From Caldimonas mangrovi (GTDB lineage: Bacteria > Pseudomonadota > Gammaproteobacteria > Burkholderiales > Burkholderiaceae_C): a DNA stretch of 64,000 nt. The stretch is taken from the NCBI RefSeq assembly GCF_023721835.1, contig NZ_JAMKFE010000009.1, positions 62,001 through 126,000 of the forward strand, given 5' to 3'. Each line of letters starts with the position of its first letter. Positions within the stretch are counted from its first letter, which is position 1. Made by a program: the position numbers and the translations under genes. Positions 9,708 to 19,933 of this stretch are shown one piece after another. The notes beneath the pieces are model-generated. The model had not been told where the DNA came from, did no database searches, and saw only the letters and a program-made list of their open reading frames with translations.

Positions 9708-11374
9708 CAGCGGGACGCCGGGCTGCGGCGGTAGACGTAGGTGAACTCGCTGCGGTCGGTCGGCCGGCGCTCGCGTGCGACGAAATGCCAGCCGTCGGGT
9801 GTTGCGCGCGCACGGCGGCCCTGCGTCAGGAGAAATTCGCAGCGAGTCGCCGGAGCCACGCCTTCCTCGTACACGCGGTAGCCCCCCAGGGCCTCCAGGC
9901 CGGCGATCTGGTGGCGTGGCAGATCGCGCGCCGCGATGCAGGCCGCAGGGGGCAGGTGGCGACTCAGCTTTTCGAGCAGCGGCCGGTCGCTGCGCGCGTA
10001 GTCAAGCACCGGCAGGCCGAGTGTCATCAGCAGCAACCAGCACAGCGCCACGCCGCTGGCCGGCAGCACCAGGCTGCGCCACAACGCCTCGCGATTGCGG
10101 CCGGCGCGCCAGCGCACCAGCCACACCCAGGCCAGCGTGCCCAGCGCGGCGGCAGTGAGTGCAAGCAACGAGAAGTGCGGCTCGAAGCCAGGCGCGAGCT
10201 TTTGTATGTTGGCCGCCGGCTTGGCCGGCACGCCAAGCTGCATCGACGCGTAGATGACCCACAGCGCGAGCGCGCAGATGCTGAAGAAGAACACCGAAAA
10301 CCAGTCCACCGCCGACGCGACCCCGCGTCGCAGCGTGGGCAGCGAGAAGGCCGCGAGCACGGCCATGGACGGCAGCGCGAGCAGCAGCGTGCGGTCAGAG
10401 CCGTTCATCAGCACACACGCGACCACCATGGGGAGAGCGGTGAACAAGGGCACGGCGATATGGCGCTTCAGCAGGTGCCCGCGCCAGCGCCACAGCGTCC
10501 ATGCCACCAGCGGCCAGGCTGGCCAGGTGAACCAGGCCAGCAGCCGGGTCACTTGCCGGATCGACGGTGTCGATACCCGCCAAAGCCAGGCATCGAAAGC
10601 GGTGGCCGTCAGCACGGCAATCAGCAGCGAGCCGCCGACCCAGAACGTGAAGCGCCGCGTCTGCTCGAACTCCGAGCGCAGGCAGATCGCCAGCCCTACG
10701 GCGCCCAGTACGACAGCGACGCTGGGTGCGCCGCTACCGGCCATCAGCGGCAGCGCGGCCAGCATGGCCAGCCGCGCCTGGATGCCGCGGTGGTGGCTGG
10801 CGGCAAGCCCGTAGGTGAACAGCGCCACGCCGGTCAGCTGCAACAGCTCCGGCGTGGTCTCGTGCCCAAGTTGCAGCAGTCCGAGTGTCGCGACCAGGGC
10901 CAGCAGCGCGCCATCGGCGATCGCACGGGCGTAGTCGACCGGGTGGGCTTCGCCGCCGAAGGCGAAAGCCACGGGTTGTGCGGCCTCGGAGCGGGCGAGG
11001 TGGTAGCTGGTGTACCAGGTGAGCATCAGCACGGCGACCAGCAGCAGTGCAAACGGGATGCGTGCCGCCGGGGCCGGGGCGAGCAGGCCGTCGAACAGCT
11101 CGATGAAGCCCGCGCCGAGCCAGTAGGGGAAGAGCCCGACTTCCGGCGGAACGCCGCCTACCACCGGATGCCACAGGTCGGTGTCACCGCGCGTGAGGCT
11201 GTGCATGAAGCCGAAGGCCGTCACGTCGGCGCTGCGCCACGGGTCGCGGCCGAACAGGCCCGGGAGCACATAGGCAGCGCAAAAAAGCAGCAGTGCCATG
11301 CGTGGCAGCCGCTGTGCGGCCCGCTGCGTAACGATGGCGGGGGTGAGGTGATTCACGTGGGAGAGATCGGCCAA
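9707..11374 (-). CDS. GT-C-like integral membrane protein (ArnT/PMT-type glycosyltransferase fold)
   Basis: The 555-residue product has a dozen or so hydrophobic helices. Its first periplasmic loop reads GRDPWRSADVTAFGFMHSL and later GLFPYWLGAGF, which recalls the acidic-residue loop and the PPL-YW loop of ArnT/PMT family GT-C glycosyltransferases that use polyprenyl-linked sugars. The donor and acceptor cannot be inferred. The start is uncertain: TTG at 11374 gives the longest frame, GTG at 11356 is an alternative, and neither has a good ribosome binding site. It overlaps the MATE gene downstream by one base. Confidence 0.7.
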   Translation of the reverse strand: MADLSHVNHLTPAIVTQRAAQRLPRMALLLFCAAYVLPGLFGRDPWRSADVTAFGFMHSLTRGDTDLWHPVVGGVPPEVGLFPYWLGAGFIELFDGLLAPAPAARIPFALLLVAVLMLTWYTSYHLARSEAAQPVAFAFGGEAHPVDYARAIADGALLALVATLGLLQLGHETTPELLQLTGVALFTYGLAASHHRGIQARLAMLAALPLMAGSGAPSVAVVLGAVGLAICLRSEFEQTRRFTFWVGGSLLIAVLTATAFDAWLWRVSTPSIRQVTRLLAWFTWPAWPLVAWTLWRWRGHLLKRHIAVPLFTALPMVVACVLMNGSDRTLLLALPSMAVLAAFSLPTLRRGVASAVDWFSVFFFSICALALWVIYASMQLGVPAKPAANIQKLAPGFEPHFSLLALTAAALGTLAWVWLVRWRAGRNREALWRSLVLPASGVALCWLLLMTLGLPVLDYARSDRPLLEKLSRHLPPAACIAARDLPRHQIAGLEALGGYRVYEEGVAPATRCEFLLTQGRRARATPDGWHFVARERRPTDRSEFTYVYRRSPASR

Positions 11375-11417
11375 ACGCTGAACCCGCGATCATGCAGGAA
11401 AAACGCCGAGGCCCAGC

Positions 11418-11447
11418 AAAAAGGGCAGCCGGTTGCCCAGGCTGCCC
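11418..11447 (-). terminator. Rho-independent terminator of rpmE2
   Basis: On the minus strand, GGGCAGCC and GGCTGCCC form an 8-base stem that is followed directly by TTTTT. It lies 23 bases past the rpmE2 stop. Confidence 0.85.
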
Positions 11448-11469
11448 TTCGGTGGCGTCGGCCGACGAA

Positions 11470-11730
11470 TTATTTCTTCAGGCCCACGCGAGCGAACTTG
11501 TTGCGGAACTTCTCGACGCGGCCGCCCAGCGAGTCCACACTCTTTTGCGTACCGGTGTAGAACGGATGCGATTCGCTGGTGGTCTCCAACTTGAACAGCG
11601 GCAGTTCGCGGCCGTCGTCCATCTTCACGGTTTCCTTGGTCTGGGCGCAGGAACGGGTGACGAACTTGAAGCCGTTGGACAGATCCACGAAGCACACTTC
11701 GCGGTAGTTGGGGTGGATGCCTTCTTTCAT
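11470..11730 (-). CDS. rpmE2: 50S ribosomal protein L31 type B
   Basis: This is a large-subunit ribosomal protein of 86 residues. It begins [16 protein letters not shown] and contains the L31 block [10 protein letters not shown]. It lacks the CxxC zinc ligands of the A-type protein and has the longer middle section ([12 protein letters not shown]), so it is the zinc-independent B type. Its own terminator follows. Two GC-rich hairpins separate it from rho upstream. Confidence 0.96.
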   Translation of the reverse strand: MKEGIHPNYREVCFVDLSNGFKFVTRSCAQTKETVKMDDGRELPLFKLETTSESHPFYTGTQKSVDSLGGRVEKFRNKFARVGLKK

Positions 11731-11832
11731 GGTCGAGCCTATCGCTGGTCTATGCGCCGGGAGCCACCTCGAACCCTTCGAGACACTTTCCGGAAGCGGA
11801 AAAACCGCGGATTATGCCATGGATTCAAGTGC

Positions 11833-11875
11833 TTAGGGCCGGCAAAGCCGGCCCTAACGGTGGGGCCGAGGCCCC
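11833..11875. repeat. Two GC-rich hairpins between rho and rpmE2
   Basis: TTAGGGCCGGC (11833-11843) pairs perfectly with GCCGGCCCTAA (11847-11857) around AAA, and GGGGCC (11862-11867) pairs with GGCCCC (11870-11875). They lie 18-60 bases beyond the rho stop. No T-run follows on either strand, so they may halt or stabilise the rho transcript by structure alone. Confidence 0.6.
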
Positions 11876-11892
11876 GATGACGCGCGGAGGTC

Positions 11893-13155
11893 TCAGCCGC
11901 CGCGGCGCATCATGTCGAAGAAGTCGTGGTTGTTCTTCGTCGACTTCATCTTGTCGAGGATGAACTCCATCGCCTCGATTTCGTCCATCGGGTAGAGCAG
12001 CTTGCGCAGGATCCAGGTCTTCTGGAGGATCTCGGGCTTCAGCAGCAGCTCTTCGCGGCGGGTGCCGGACTTGTTCAGCAGGATGGACGGGTAGACGCGC
12101 TTTTCGGCCATGCGGCGATCCATGTGGATCTCGCAGTTGCCGGTGCCCTTGAACTCTTCGTAGATCACCTCGTCCATCCGGCTGCCGGTGTCGACCAGTG
12201 CCGTGCCGATGATGGTCAGCGAGCCGCCTTCCTCGATGTTGCGGGCCGCGCCGAAGAAGCGCTTGGGCCGCTGCAGCGCGTTGGCATCCACGCCCCCGGT
12301 CAGCACCTTGCCGGAAGAGGGCAGCACGTTGTTGTAGGCACGGGCCAGCCGGGTGATCGAGTCGAGCAGGATCACAACGTCCTTTTTCAGCTCGACCAGC
12401 CGCTTGGCACGCTCGATCACCATCTCGGCCACCTGCACATGGCGCGCCGCCGGTTCGTCGAAGGTCGAACTGATCACCTCGCCGCGCACGGTCCGCTGCA
12501 TCTCGGTCACTTCCTCCGGGCGCTCGTCAACAAGCAGCACGATGAGGTAGACGTCGGGGTGGTTGGCGACGATGGCATGCGCCAGGTGCTGCATCATCAC
12601 CGTCTTGCCGCTCTTGGGCGGCGCCACCAGCAGCGCGCGCTGGCCTTTGCCGATGGGGGCGATCAGGTCGATGATGCGGCTGGTGATGTTCTCTTCGGCG
12701 CGGAGTTCGCGTTCGAGCTTGAACTGCTCTTTCGGGAAGAGCGGCGTCAAGTTCTCGAACATGATCTTGTGCTTGTTCTCCTCGGGGGTCAGGCCGTTGA
12801 CGCGGTCGACCTTCACCAGCGCGAAGTAGCGCTCGCCGTCCTTGGGTACGCGGACCTCACCTTCGATCGCATCGCCGGTGTGCAGGTTGAAACGGCGGAT
12901 CTGGCTCGGCGACAGATAGATGTCGTCGGTGCTTGCCAGGTAGCTGGTCTCCGGCGAGCGCAGGAAGCCGAAGCCGTCGGGCAGCACCTCGAGCACGCCA
13001 TCGCCGAAGATCTGCTCGCCCTGTTTGGCGCGGCGCTTCATGATCGCGAACATCAGCTCCTGCTTGCGCATACGGCTGGTGTTTTCGATCTCCAACGACT
13101 CGGCCATCTGAATGAGTTCCGAGACGTGAAGGACTTTGAGTTCGGAGAGATGCAT
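11893..13155 (-). CDS. rho: Transcription termination factor Rho
   Basis: Rho is the hexameric RNA helicase that ends transcription at rut sites. The 420-residue protein has the N-terminal helical domain ([19 protein letters not shown]), the cold-shock-like RNA-binding domain with [25 protein letters not shown], Walker A APPKSGKT, Walker [18 protein letters not shown], the Q-loop and R-loop region [14 protein letters not shown], and the final domain ending FFDMMRRGG. The length is standard. The 251 bases upstream (13156-13406) hold the rho leader behind trxA; I see no gene in them. Leader-mediated autoregulation would be typical but is not evident from sequence alone. Confidence 0.98.
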   Translation of the reverse strand: MHLSELKVLHVSELIQMAESLEIENTSRMRKQELMFAIMKRRAKQGEQIFGDGVLEVLPDGFGFLRSPETSYLASTDDIYLSPSQIRRFNLHTGDAIEGEVRVPKDGERYFALVKVDRVNGLTPEENKHKIMFENLTPLFPKEQFKLERELRAEENITSRIIDLIAPIGKGQRALLVAPPKSGKTVMMQHLAHAIVANHPDVYLIVLLVDERPEEVTEMQRTVRGEVISSTFDEPAARHVQVAEMVIERAKRLVELKKDVVILLDSITRLARAYNNVLPSSGKVLTGGVDANALQRPKRFFGAARNIEEGGSLTIIGTALVDTGSRMDEVIYEEFKGTGNCEIHMDRRMAEKRVYPSILLNKSGTRREELLLKPEILQKTWILRKLLYPMDEIEAMEFILDKMKSTKNNHDFFDMMRRGG

Positions 13156-13406
13156 GGGCGAATACCCTTGTCGGTTCCCGTTGTGCCGCTGTGGTGGCGC
13201 CGGGCTGGATGGACTTCGGCAAAGCTCGCTGCCTGGCTCAGACCTGACGCGAGAACTTGCGCATGAACCGCGACAAACGCGTGTTCGGAAGAACGCTGGA
13301 GTTTTTGGGGGCCGAAACTACGCGGCGAAAAAAATGCGTAGTGGCGAAACTTGTGCTGCCCGGAATCTTGGCTTGTGGCTCAGGATTCCGGACGCATTGA
13401 AGCGGA

Positions 13407-13736
13407 TTATAGATGACCGTCGAGGAAGGCCGTCAACTGGGCTTTCGACAGTGCGCCGACTTTCGTCGCGGCGAGCTGCCCGCCTTTGAAGAGCATCAGC
13501 GTCGGAATGCCGCGGATGCCGAACTTCGCGGGCACCTCGCGGTTCTCGTCGACGTTCATCTTCGCGATGTTCAGGCGCCCGTCGTAGTCCTTCGCGACTT
13601 CGTCGAGGATCGGGGCGATCATCTTGCAGGGACCGCACCATTCAGCCCAGTAGTCCACCAGCACAGGCTTGTCGGCCTGCAACACGTCGGTGTCGAAGGA
13701 TGCGTCGGAGATGTGTTTGATCAGCTCGCTGCTCAT
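13407..13736 (-). CDS. trxA: Thioredoxin TrxA
   Basis: This is a cytoplasmic disulfide reductant of 109 residues with the active site WCGPC (Cys34/Cys37), the cis-proline segment [14 protein letters not shown] and the usual thioredoxin length. The start at 13736 is fixed by an AGAGGA ribosome binding site seven bases upstream; a longer frame begins at 13796 but adds residues foreign to the family. It precedes rho on the same strand, a common beta- and gammaproteobacterial arrangement. Confidence 0.97.
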   Translation of the reverse strand: MSSELIKHISDASFDTDVLQADKPVLVDYWAEWCGPCKMIAPILDEVAKDYDGRLNIAKMNVDENREVPAKFGIRGIPTLMLFKGGQLAATKVGALSKAQLTAFLDGHL

Positions 13737-13814
13737 TGTTGGATCCTCTGAGGCGTCGGGGTCGCCGCCCGACAAAAGGCACAATGATTCTGACACAAAG
13801 CCCCGCGGGCCCTG

Positions 13815-16520
13815 ATGGAGGCACCCACAAGCTTTTCTATCGCAGGGATATCCACTTCCTTACACCGCATGACCCGACGAGAGCGCTGGACGCCACGCCC
13901 GACCCCCGATCCCTGGCTGCCGATCGTGCAGCGAGTGCAGCAGTTTGCGCACGACCACGGCCTGGCGTTGCAGGGGGTGCTGGTGCTGCTGCCTTTCGCG
14001 CAACACCTTCCGCTGGCTCGCGAGGCGTGGGCGCGGGCATGCCCGCCGGGATGGATGCCGCGTTTCGAGACCACCCAGACACTGCGCGAGGCCTTGCCTG
14101 CGGTGCCGGCCGACCCTGAAGGTCCCTCTGGCGACGCAGCGACCGATCGGCTTGCTGCTGCGCAGTTGCTGGCCCGGCTGTCGTGGGCCGACCCGATGCG
14201 CCGGCGAGACCCGGCGGCGTTTCAGCATTGGGTGCGAGGGGTGGTCGAGATGGCGCACGAGTTCATGCATGCCGCGCAGGCTGTGCCGCCCGCGGGCCGG
14301 GAGCCGTGGTGGGACCGCGCCCGCGGCGTGCTGGCCGCGCTGTCCGGACCAGGCGTGGTCGAGGCAGCGTTGGCGCGTGTCGCGCTCGAATGGAGCGCGG
14401 TGTATGAGGCCGGCACCGCCGATGCGCTGTTCGGACTGCGGCCCGCAGGCTGGGTCGCGGTGCATGCGGGCGGACCGGATGCCCTGGTGCGGTCCCTGCT
14501 CGATGAGGCCGACGCACCGGTGCTGGAGATCGACACCGACCCCCAGGAGGCGAGCCTGTTCGACGCGGCCTCGCCCGACGCTCAGGTGCTGGTGTGCCAG
14601 GATTTCGAGGACGAAGCCCAGGCGGCTGCGGCGCAGGTGCTGCACCACCTGGCGGCAGGACAGGTGCCGGTTGCGCTGATCGCGCAGGACCGGGTGCTGG
14701 TGCGCAGGGTGCGGGCCCTGCTCGAACGGCAGCATGTGGCCTTGCGCGACGAGACCGGCTGGCGTCTGTCCACCACCCGTGCCGGCGCCTGCGTCGCCGG
14801 ACTGCTGCGGCTTGCGCGCGCGCGCGCAAGCACCGACGACCTGCTGGATTGGCTGAAGTCCGGTTTCGCTGGGTGGCATGGCGCCTCGTATGCCGACGGT
14901 GCCGAGTCGCTCGAGCAGGCCTTCCGGCAGCATCAATGGGTGGCCCTGCACGAGGTCGATGAGCGCCGGCTGCCGCCGTCTGCACGCCTCTTGTGGCAGG
15001 CGGTCGGGAAAACGGGCGATGCACTCGGAGCGTCTCCGCGACGCACCTCGGTGGCGAACTGGAACGAGCGGCTGCGTGCGGCCTTGCAGGGCTGCGGCGC
15101 CTGGGCCGAACTGGACGCGGACGAGGCGGGGCAGCAGGTGCTGCAGGCACTGCGCCTGCCGGAGTCGACCGCGGATGACGGCAGTTTCATGCGGCAGGCG
15201 CACGCTGCAACGATGGACTTGGTGGACTACGTCGCATGGGTCGACAGCCTGCTCGAGGGCGGTGCCTTTGCGCCGGCTGCCGCGACTGATGCCGAAGTGA
15301 TCATCACGCCGCTGTCGCGGGCGATGTTGCGGCCGTTTGCGGCGGTCGTGATGCCGGGCTGCGACGACCAGCGGCTCGGGCCGGTCCCGATGCCGGCTTG
15401 GCTGGGCGATGGGGAACGCGCCGCCTTGTCGCTGACGACACGTGCCCGGATGTTGCGGCAGCAGTCGCTGGCCTTTGCGCACCTGCTACGCCATCCGCGC
15501 ATCAGCCTGCTGTGGCGTCGCTCGCACGATGGCGAACCGCTGAACCCGAGCGTGCTGATCGAGCGGCTGCAGCTCGTGCGCTCGCGTCAGGGCGCGTTGC
15601 AGGTGCCAGCAGAGGACCCGCGCATCCTGACACCGATCGCCGTGAACCCGGAAGGAGCAAAGGCTCCGCGAGCCCCTCAACTGCTGCCCGGCTTGCTGAG
15701 CGCGACCAGTTACGAGGCCTTGCGCGACTGCCCCTATCGCTTTTTCGCGCTGCGCATGCTCGATCTGGCCGAAGCGCCGGAGCTGGACGACGAGATCGAG
15801 CGGCGCGACTACGGCACGTGGCTGCATGCAGTGCTGCAGCGCTTCCATGCCGAACGGAGCGAGCGCCCGCTCGGCATGCTCGAGGAGGTCGAGCGCCTGA
15901 TCGCGATCGGCGCACAGGAGCAGGCGGCGATGAAGCTCGACGAGGCGGCGTTTCTGCCCTACGCGTTGCGCTTCCGGCAGGTGGCTCAAATGTATGTCGG
16001 CTGGATGCTCGAACATGAGCGCAGCGGCGCGCAAGTGCTGGCCAGCGAGGTCAAGCTCAGCGCCGCGCTGCCGGGGCAACCCGGCGTCCTGCTGCAGGGC
16101 AAGGTCGATCGCATCGATACCGTGCAGGCGGGCGACGGCGCCGAGACGCTGGTGATCGACTACAAGACGGGCAACATCGAGAATCTGAAACGCAAGCAGC
16201 GCCAGCCGCTCGAAGACACTCAGCTTGCCTTCTATGCCGCGTTGCTGCAGCTGGCCGATGGAGCGCCGGGCGGCGGCCGTCCGCTGCGTGCAATCTACCT
16301 GGCGCTCGATGGCCGCGAGATCGACACCACCGAGCATCCGGCGGTCGAGGCGAGCGCGCAGCAACTGCTCACCGGCATGGCGGACGATCTGCGGCGCATC
16401 GCGCAGGGCGCGGCGCTGCCGCCGCTCGGCGAAGGGGCGGTCTGCGAGCACTGCGAAGCGCGCGGCTTGTGCCGCAAGGACCACTGGGTGCTGACGCCCG
16501 TCGAGGGAGCTGAGTCGTGA
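13815..16520 (+). CDS. AddB-like PD-(D/E)XK nuclease subunit
   Basis: This 901-residue protein looks like the B subunit of an AddAB-type helicase-nuclease that resects double-strand breaks for recombination. The N-terminal two thirds is a helicase-like fold without a recognisable Walker A. The C-terminal nuclease domain (from about residue 630) shows a conserved Cys in LRDCPYRFF, the acidic residues in KVDRIDTV, the catalytic LVIDYKTGN, and the closing cysteines of [10 protein letters not shown]. Together these cysteines fit the iron-sulfur cluster of AddB nucleases. The start is uncertain: ATG 13815 or ATG 13869. It overlaps the next gene by four bases (GTGA). Confidence 0.85.
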   Translation: MEAPTSFSIAGISTSLHRMTRRERWTPRPTPDPWLPIVQRVQQFAHDHGLALQGVLVLLPFAQHLPLAREAWARACPPGWMPRFETTQTLREALPAVPADPEGPSGDAATDRLAAAQLLARLSWADPMRRRDPAAFQHWVRGVVEMAHEFMHAAQAVPPAGREPWWDRARGVLAALSGPGVVEAALARVALEWSAVYEAGTADALFGLRPAGWVAVHAGGPDALVRSLLDEADAPVLEIDTDPQEASLFDAASPDAQVLVCQDFEDEAQAAAAQVLHHLAAGQVPVALIAQDRVLVRRVRALLERQHVALRDETGWRLSTTRAGACVAGLLRLARARASTDDLLDWLKSGFAGWHGASYADGAESLEQAFRQHQWVALHEVDERRLPPSARLLWQAVGKTGDALGASPRRTSVANWNERLRAALQGCGAWAELDADEAGQQVLQALRLPESTADDGSFMRQAHAATMDLVDYVAWVDSLLEGGAFAPAAATDAEVIITPLSRAMLRPFAAVVMPGCDDQRLGPVPMPAWLGDGERAALSLTTRARMLRQQSLAFAHLLRHPRISLLWRRSHDGEPLNPSVLIERLQLVRSRQGALQVPAEDPRILTPIAVNPEGAKAPRAPQLLPGLLSATSYEALRDCPYRFFALRMLDLAEAPELDDEIERRDYGTWLHAVLQRFHAERSERPLGMLEEVERLIAIGAQEQAAMKLDEAAFLPYALRFRQVAQMYVGWMLEHERSGAQVLASEVKLSAALPGQPGVLLQGKVDRIDTVQAGDGAETLVIDYKTGNIENLKRKQRQPLEDTQLAFYAALLQLADGAPGGGRPLRAIYLALDGREIDTTEHPAVEASAQQLLTGMADDLRRIAQGAALPPLGEGAVCEHCEARGLCRKDHWVLTPVEGAES

Positions 16521-19500
16521 ACGGGCCGGCCTACCGCGTCGACGGCGAACTCGTCGCACGCGAGCAGTTCTACCGCGTCGCCTGCGACCCGGCTCGCAGC
16601 GTCGTCGTCGAGGCCTGCGCCGGCGCGGGAAAGACCTGGATGCTGGTCTCGCGCATCCTGCGCGCCTTGCTCGACGGCGTGCAGCCGCAACAGATCCTCG
16701 CGATCACTTTCACCAAAAAGGCGGCGGCCGAGATGCGCCACCGGCTGATGCAGTGGCTGGCCGAGTTCGCCGATTGCGACGACGAGCTGCGCACGCAAGG
16801 GCTGATCGACCGCGGCCTCGACGCGGCCGAGGCGCGCCGGCTCGCACCTGCGCTCGGCATGCTCTACGAGACGTTGCTGGCCGGGACGCACGTGGTCGAG
16901 ATCCGGACCTTCCACGCGTGGTTTTCGCAGCTGATGCGCGCGGCACCGCTGGAGGTGCTCGACGAGCTGGGTCTGCCCCCGCAGGCTGAGTTGGTCGAAG
17001 ACATCGAGGAGCTGAAGCCCCAGGCGTGGCGCCAGTTCCTCGCCGCCGTGTCGGCCGACGCGGCGCTGCGCGAGGATTTCGAGGCCCTGGTGCGCCGGCG
17101 GCGCCGGTACATCGCGCAAACGTGGCTGATGAGCGTGTTGGACAAGCGCATCGAGTTCGAACTCGCGGCGGCTGCCGGCGTGCTCGACAGCAGCGTGCCC
17201 GCGCCTGCCACGCTGGACCCGGCCTTCGCCGGGTTCGACCACCCGGTGCAGCGCGTGCGCGCGGCGGTCGTTCATGGCCTGCTGCAACGCGTGGCGCGAG
17301 CACTGGGTCAGCAGTCGAAGGCCATTGCGCAGAAGCAGGCGGCCGCGCTGCAACTGGCGCTGGACGCGACGGACGATCAGCACTGCCTCGATGCCGCGTT
17401 CGCCGCGCTGTGCACCAAGGAGGGCGAGCCCCGCAAGCACCTGCAGGCTCCCGAACTGGACGAGGCGATTGCCTTCCTGCGCGACATTCGTGCCGCGGCG
17501 GCGCAGCACGAGGCGCACCTCGAACACCAGTGCGTGGTACGCCTCGCGCGGGTGCTGCTGGTCCAGTACGCCCAGGTCAAGCGCTCGCGCGGTTTGGCCG
17601 ACATGGCCGATCTCGAGCGTTGTGCGCTGCGACTGCTGCGCGATGCGCAGCTTGCCGGCTGGCTGCAGGAGCGACTCGACGCACGCATCCGCCAGGTACT
17701 GATCGACGAATTCCAGGACACCAACCCGCTGCAGTGGCAGGCCCTGTCGAGCTGGCTCGGGTCGTATGCCGGCGCTGGCGGCGGCGCGAGCGGGCAGCGG
17801 CCGCCGGGCATCTTCGTGGTCGGCGACCCGAAGCAAAGCATCTACCGCTTCCGCCGCGCGGAGCCGCGCGTGTTCGAGGCGGCCAAGGACCTGCTGCGCA
17901 CGCTCGGCGGCGCCGTACTGGCATGCGACCATACGCGGCGCAACGCGCCGGCGGTGCTGCAGGCCGTGAACGCGGTGTTCACGTCGGCGCAGGCAGAAGG
18001 CTGCTACGACAATTTTCGGCCGCACACCACCGAAGCGGTTGCCGGTGTCGGTGGCCGCGTGGCGGCGATCGAGCGTGTCGAGCGCCCGCCGAAGGCCGGC
18101 AAGGACGACGCTGCCGAACCCTGGCGTGACAGCCTGACCATGCCGCGCCACGAACCGGACGTGCTGCTGCGGCTGCAGGAGGCACGCCGCGTGGCCGATC
18201 GTATTGCCATGCTGTTGCGGGAGGGCCGCGCCCCGTCCGACATCTACGTGCTGAGCCGCCGGCGTGCCAGCCTGCGCGTGCTGGCGGATGCGCTGCGCGA
18301 ACGGCACCTGCCATTCGCGACCCCAGAAGACAGCGTGTTGATGGACGCCCTGGAGGTGCGTGACCTGGTCGCGCTGCTCGATGCGCTGGTCTCGCCGCAG
18401 CACGACCTTTCGCTGGCGCATGCCTTGCGCTCGCCGATCTTCGGCGGCGACGACGACGACCTGGTGGCGCTGGCAGGCGTCGCGCGCGAGCGACGCTGCA
18501 GCTGGATGCAGGCGCTGCAGGTCAGCCAGGCGCTGAGCCCGGCCTTGCTGCGTGCGCGGGCGCTGCTTGCCACCTGGGCTGCCGATGCCCGGCGACTGCC
18601 GCCGCATGATCTGCTTGACCGCATCGTGGCGCAGGGCGGACTGCGCGCGCGCTATGCCGCCGCGGTGCCGCCGGAGCTGCGTGCCGCTGCGCTTGGGCAC
18701 CTCGACGCGTTGCTCGCGCTGTCGCTCGAACTCGACGGCGGCCGCTATGCAACGCCTTACAAGCTGGTGCGTGCGCTGCGTCGGCGGCCCTTGTGCGTGA
18801 AGGCGCGCACCGACGCCCAGGCCGTGCAGTTGCTGACGATCCATGGCGCCAAGGGCCTGGAGGCGCCGATCGTGTTCGTGATGGACGCGGACAGCGTCAA
18901 CGAGCGTGGCGAGAACGCGACCGCCCTGATCGACTGGCCGGCCGAACAGGATCACCCGACCTGCTTCGCTTTCGTCGCGTCGGAGGCTCAGGTGCCGCCC
19001 AGCCTGGCAGAGGCGATGGAGCGTGAGCGCTTCGCCCGTGCTCGTGAGGAACTGAACGGTCTGTACGTCGCGATGACGCGTGCGCGCGAGCAGCTCGTCT
19101 TCAGTGCGACCAGCCCTCACCGCCGCGGCAGCGAGCGGTCCTGGTGGCAGCGTCTGGGCGACGATGTGCCCGACGTCGAGTCGTGGGCCGAGGACGCGCT
19201 GCCGGCGCACATGTCGGCGGCCCGCATCGGAACCGAACCAGTCCTGCTACCCGAACTGCCTGTTTTGCCTCGCCCCGGCGGCGCGCCCGCCGAGGCGGAA
19301 GTCCCGAGCCCGTCGCGGGACCGCGCAGCCGGCACGGCCCGCGTCGGCGAGGCCGTGCACCGTGCGCTGGAGTGGCTCACCGCACGCGCCGATCCGATCA
19401 CCGGCTGGCGCGACGCAGTGGCTGCTGCCGCGCTGGCCTTCAAGCTCGATGGGGCGCAGCGCGCCCACGCCGAACTCGTCGTCGGCCAGGTGCTGTCCAG

Positions 19501-19807
19501 CCCCGCCTTCCGCCCCTTTCTTCCCGGCGACCACCTGCGCTGGGCCGGCAACGAGGTGCCCATGGCCCATGCAGGGCAGGTGCTGCGCATCGATCGACTG
19601 GTGCAACTGGCGGGCGAGCGGGGCAGCCTGTGGTGGGTGCTGGACTACAAGCTCGATCATGCGCCGCACGAGCTGGCCGCCTACCGTGAGCAATTGGCAC
19701 GCTATCGCGAGGCCGTACGGCAAGCGGTGGCAGGCGCCGAGCCGCAGGCTCAGGTGCGCGCGGCTTTTGTCACGGGCCGGGGCGAGGTGATCGAGCCGGA
19801 CCTTTGA
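16517..19807 (+). CDS. AddA-like UvrD-family helicase-nuclease
   Basis: This 1096-residue superfamily 1A helicase with a C-terminal nuclease is the partner of the AddB-like protein upstream. Visible motifs are Walker A ACAGAGKT, motif Ia AITFTKKAAAEM, motif II LIDEFQDTN, motif III FVVGDPKQSIYRFR, motif V LTIHGAKGLEAPIV and motif VI YVAMTRAREQL. The C-terminal nuclease domain carries the RIDRLV and VLDYKLD residues of a PD-(D/E)XK active site. The GTG start overlaps the preceding stop, so the two subunits are translationally coupled. The pair should load recombination protein RecA at breaks, in cooperation with RecR at 28.2 kb only indirectly. Confidence 0.88.
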   Translation: MNGPAYRVDGELVAREQFYRVACDPARSVVVEACAGAGKTWMLVSRILRALLDGVQPQQILAITFTKKAAAEMRHRLMQWLAEFADCDDELRTQGLIDRGLDAAEARRLAPALGMLYETLLAGTHVVEIRTFHAWFSQLMRAAPLEVLDELGLPPQAELVEDIEELKPQAWRQFLAAVSADAALREDFEALVRRRRRYIAQTWLMSVLDKRIEFELAAAAGVLDSSVPAPATLDPAFAGFDHPVQRVRAAVVHGLLQRVARALGQQSKAIAQKQAAALQLALDATDDQHCLDAAFAALCTKEGEPRKHLQAPELDEAIAFLRDIRAAAAQHEAHLEHQCVVRLARVLLVQYAQVKRSRGLADMADLERCALRLLRDAQLAGWLQERLDARIRQVLIDEFQDTNPLQWQALSSWLGSYAGAGGGASGQRPPGIFVVGDPKQSIYRFRRAEPRVFEAAKDLLRTLGGAVLACDHTRRNAPAVLQAVNAVFTSAQAEGCYDNFRPHTTEAVAGVGGRVAAIERVERPPKAGKDDAAEPWRDSLTMPRHEPDVLLRLQEARRVADRIAMLLREGRAPSDIYVLSRRRASLRVLADALRERHLPFATPEDSVLMDALEVRDLVALLDALVSPQHDLSLAHALRSPIFGGDDDDLVALAGVARERRCSWMQALQVSQALSPALLRARALLATWAADARRLPPHDLLDRIVAQGGLRARYAAAVPPELRAAALGHLDALLALSLELDGGRYATPYKLVRALRRRPLCVKARTDAQAVQLLTIHGAKGLEAPIVFVMDADSVNERGENATALIDWPAEQDHPTCFAFVASEAQVPPSLAEAMERERFARAREELNGLYVAMTRAREQLVFSATSPHRRGSERSWWQRLGDDVPDVESWAEDALPAHMSAARIGTEPVLLPELPVLPRPGGAPAEAEVPSPSRDRAAGTARVGEAVHRALEWLTARADPITGWRDAVAAAALAFKLDGAQRAHAELVVGQVLSSPAFRPFLPGDHLRWAGNEVPMAHAGQVLRIDRLVQLAGERGSLWWVLDYKLDHAPHELAAYREQLARYREAVRQAVAGAEPQAQVRAAFVTGRGEVIEPDL

Positions 19808-19933
19808 TGACCAAGCCGTGACGGGCTTTGCACGCAAGCCCGAATTGCGAGGAATTTGCCCGCCAGATTGCGGCATCCAGTGCCCGCGGGCGGTGTCCAA
19901 TTACCGCAAGTTACCGCCACTGGCGCCGTCTTC

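Noticed and set aside
16295-19210. A minus-strand open frame of 971 codons opposite the AddA-like gene
   Set aside because: Another shadow of a GC-rich gene; helicase motifs are on the plus strand.
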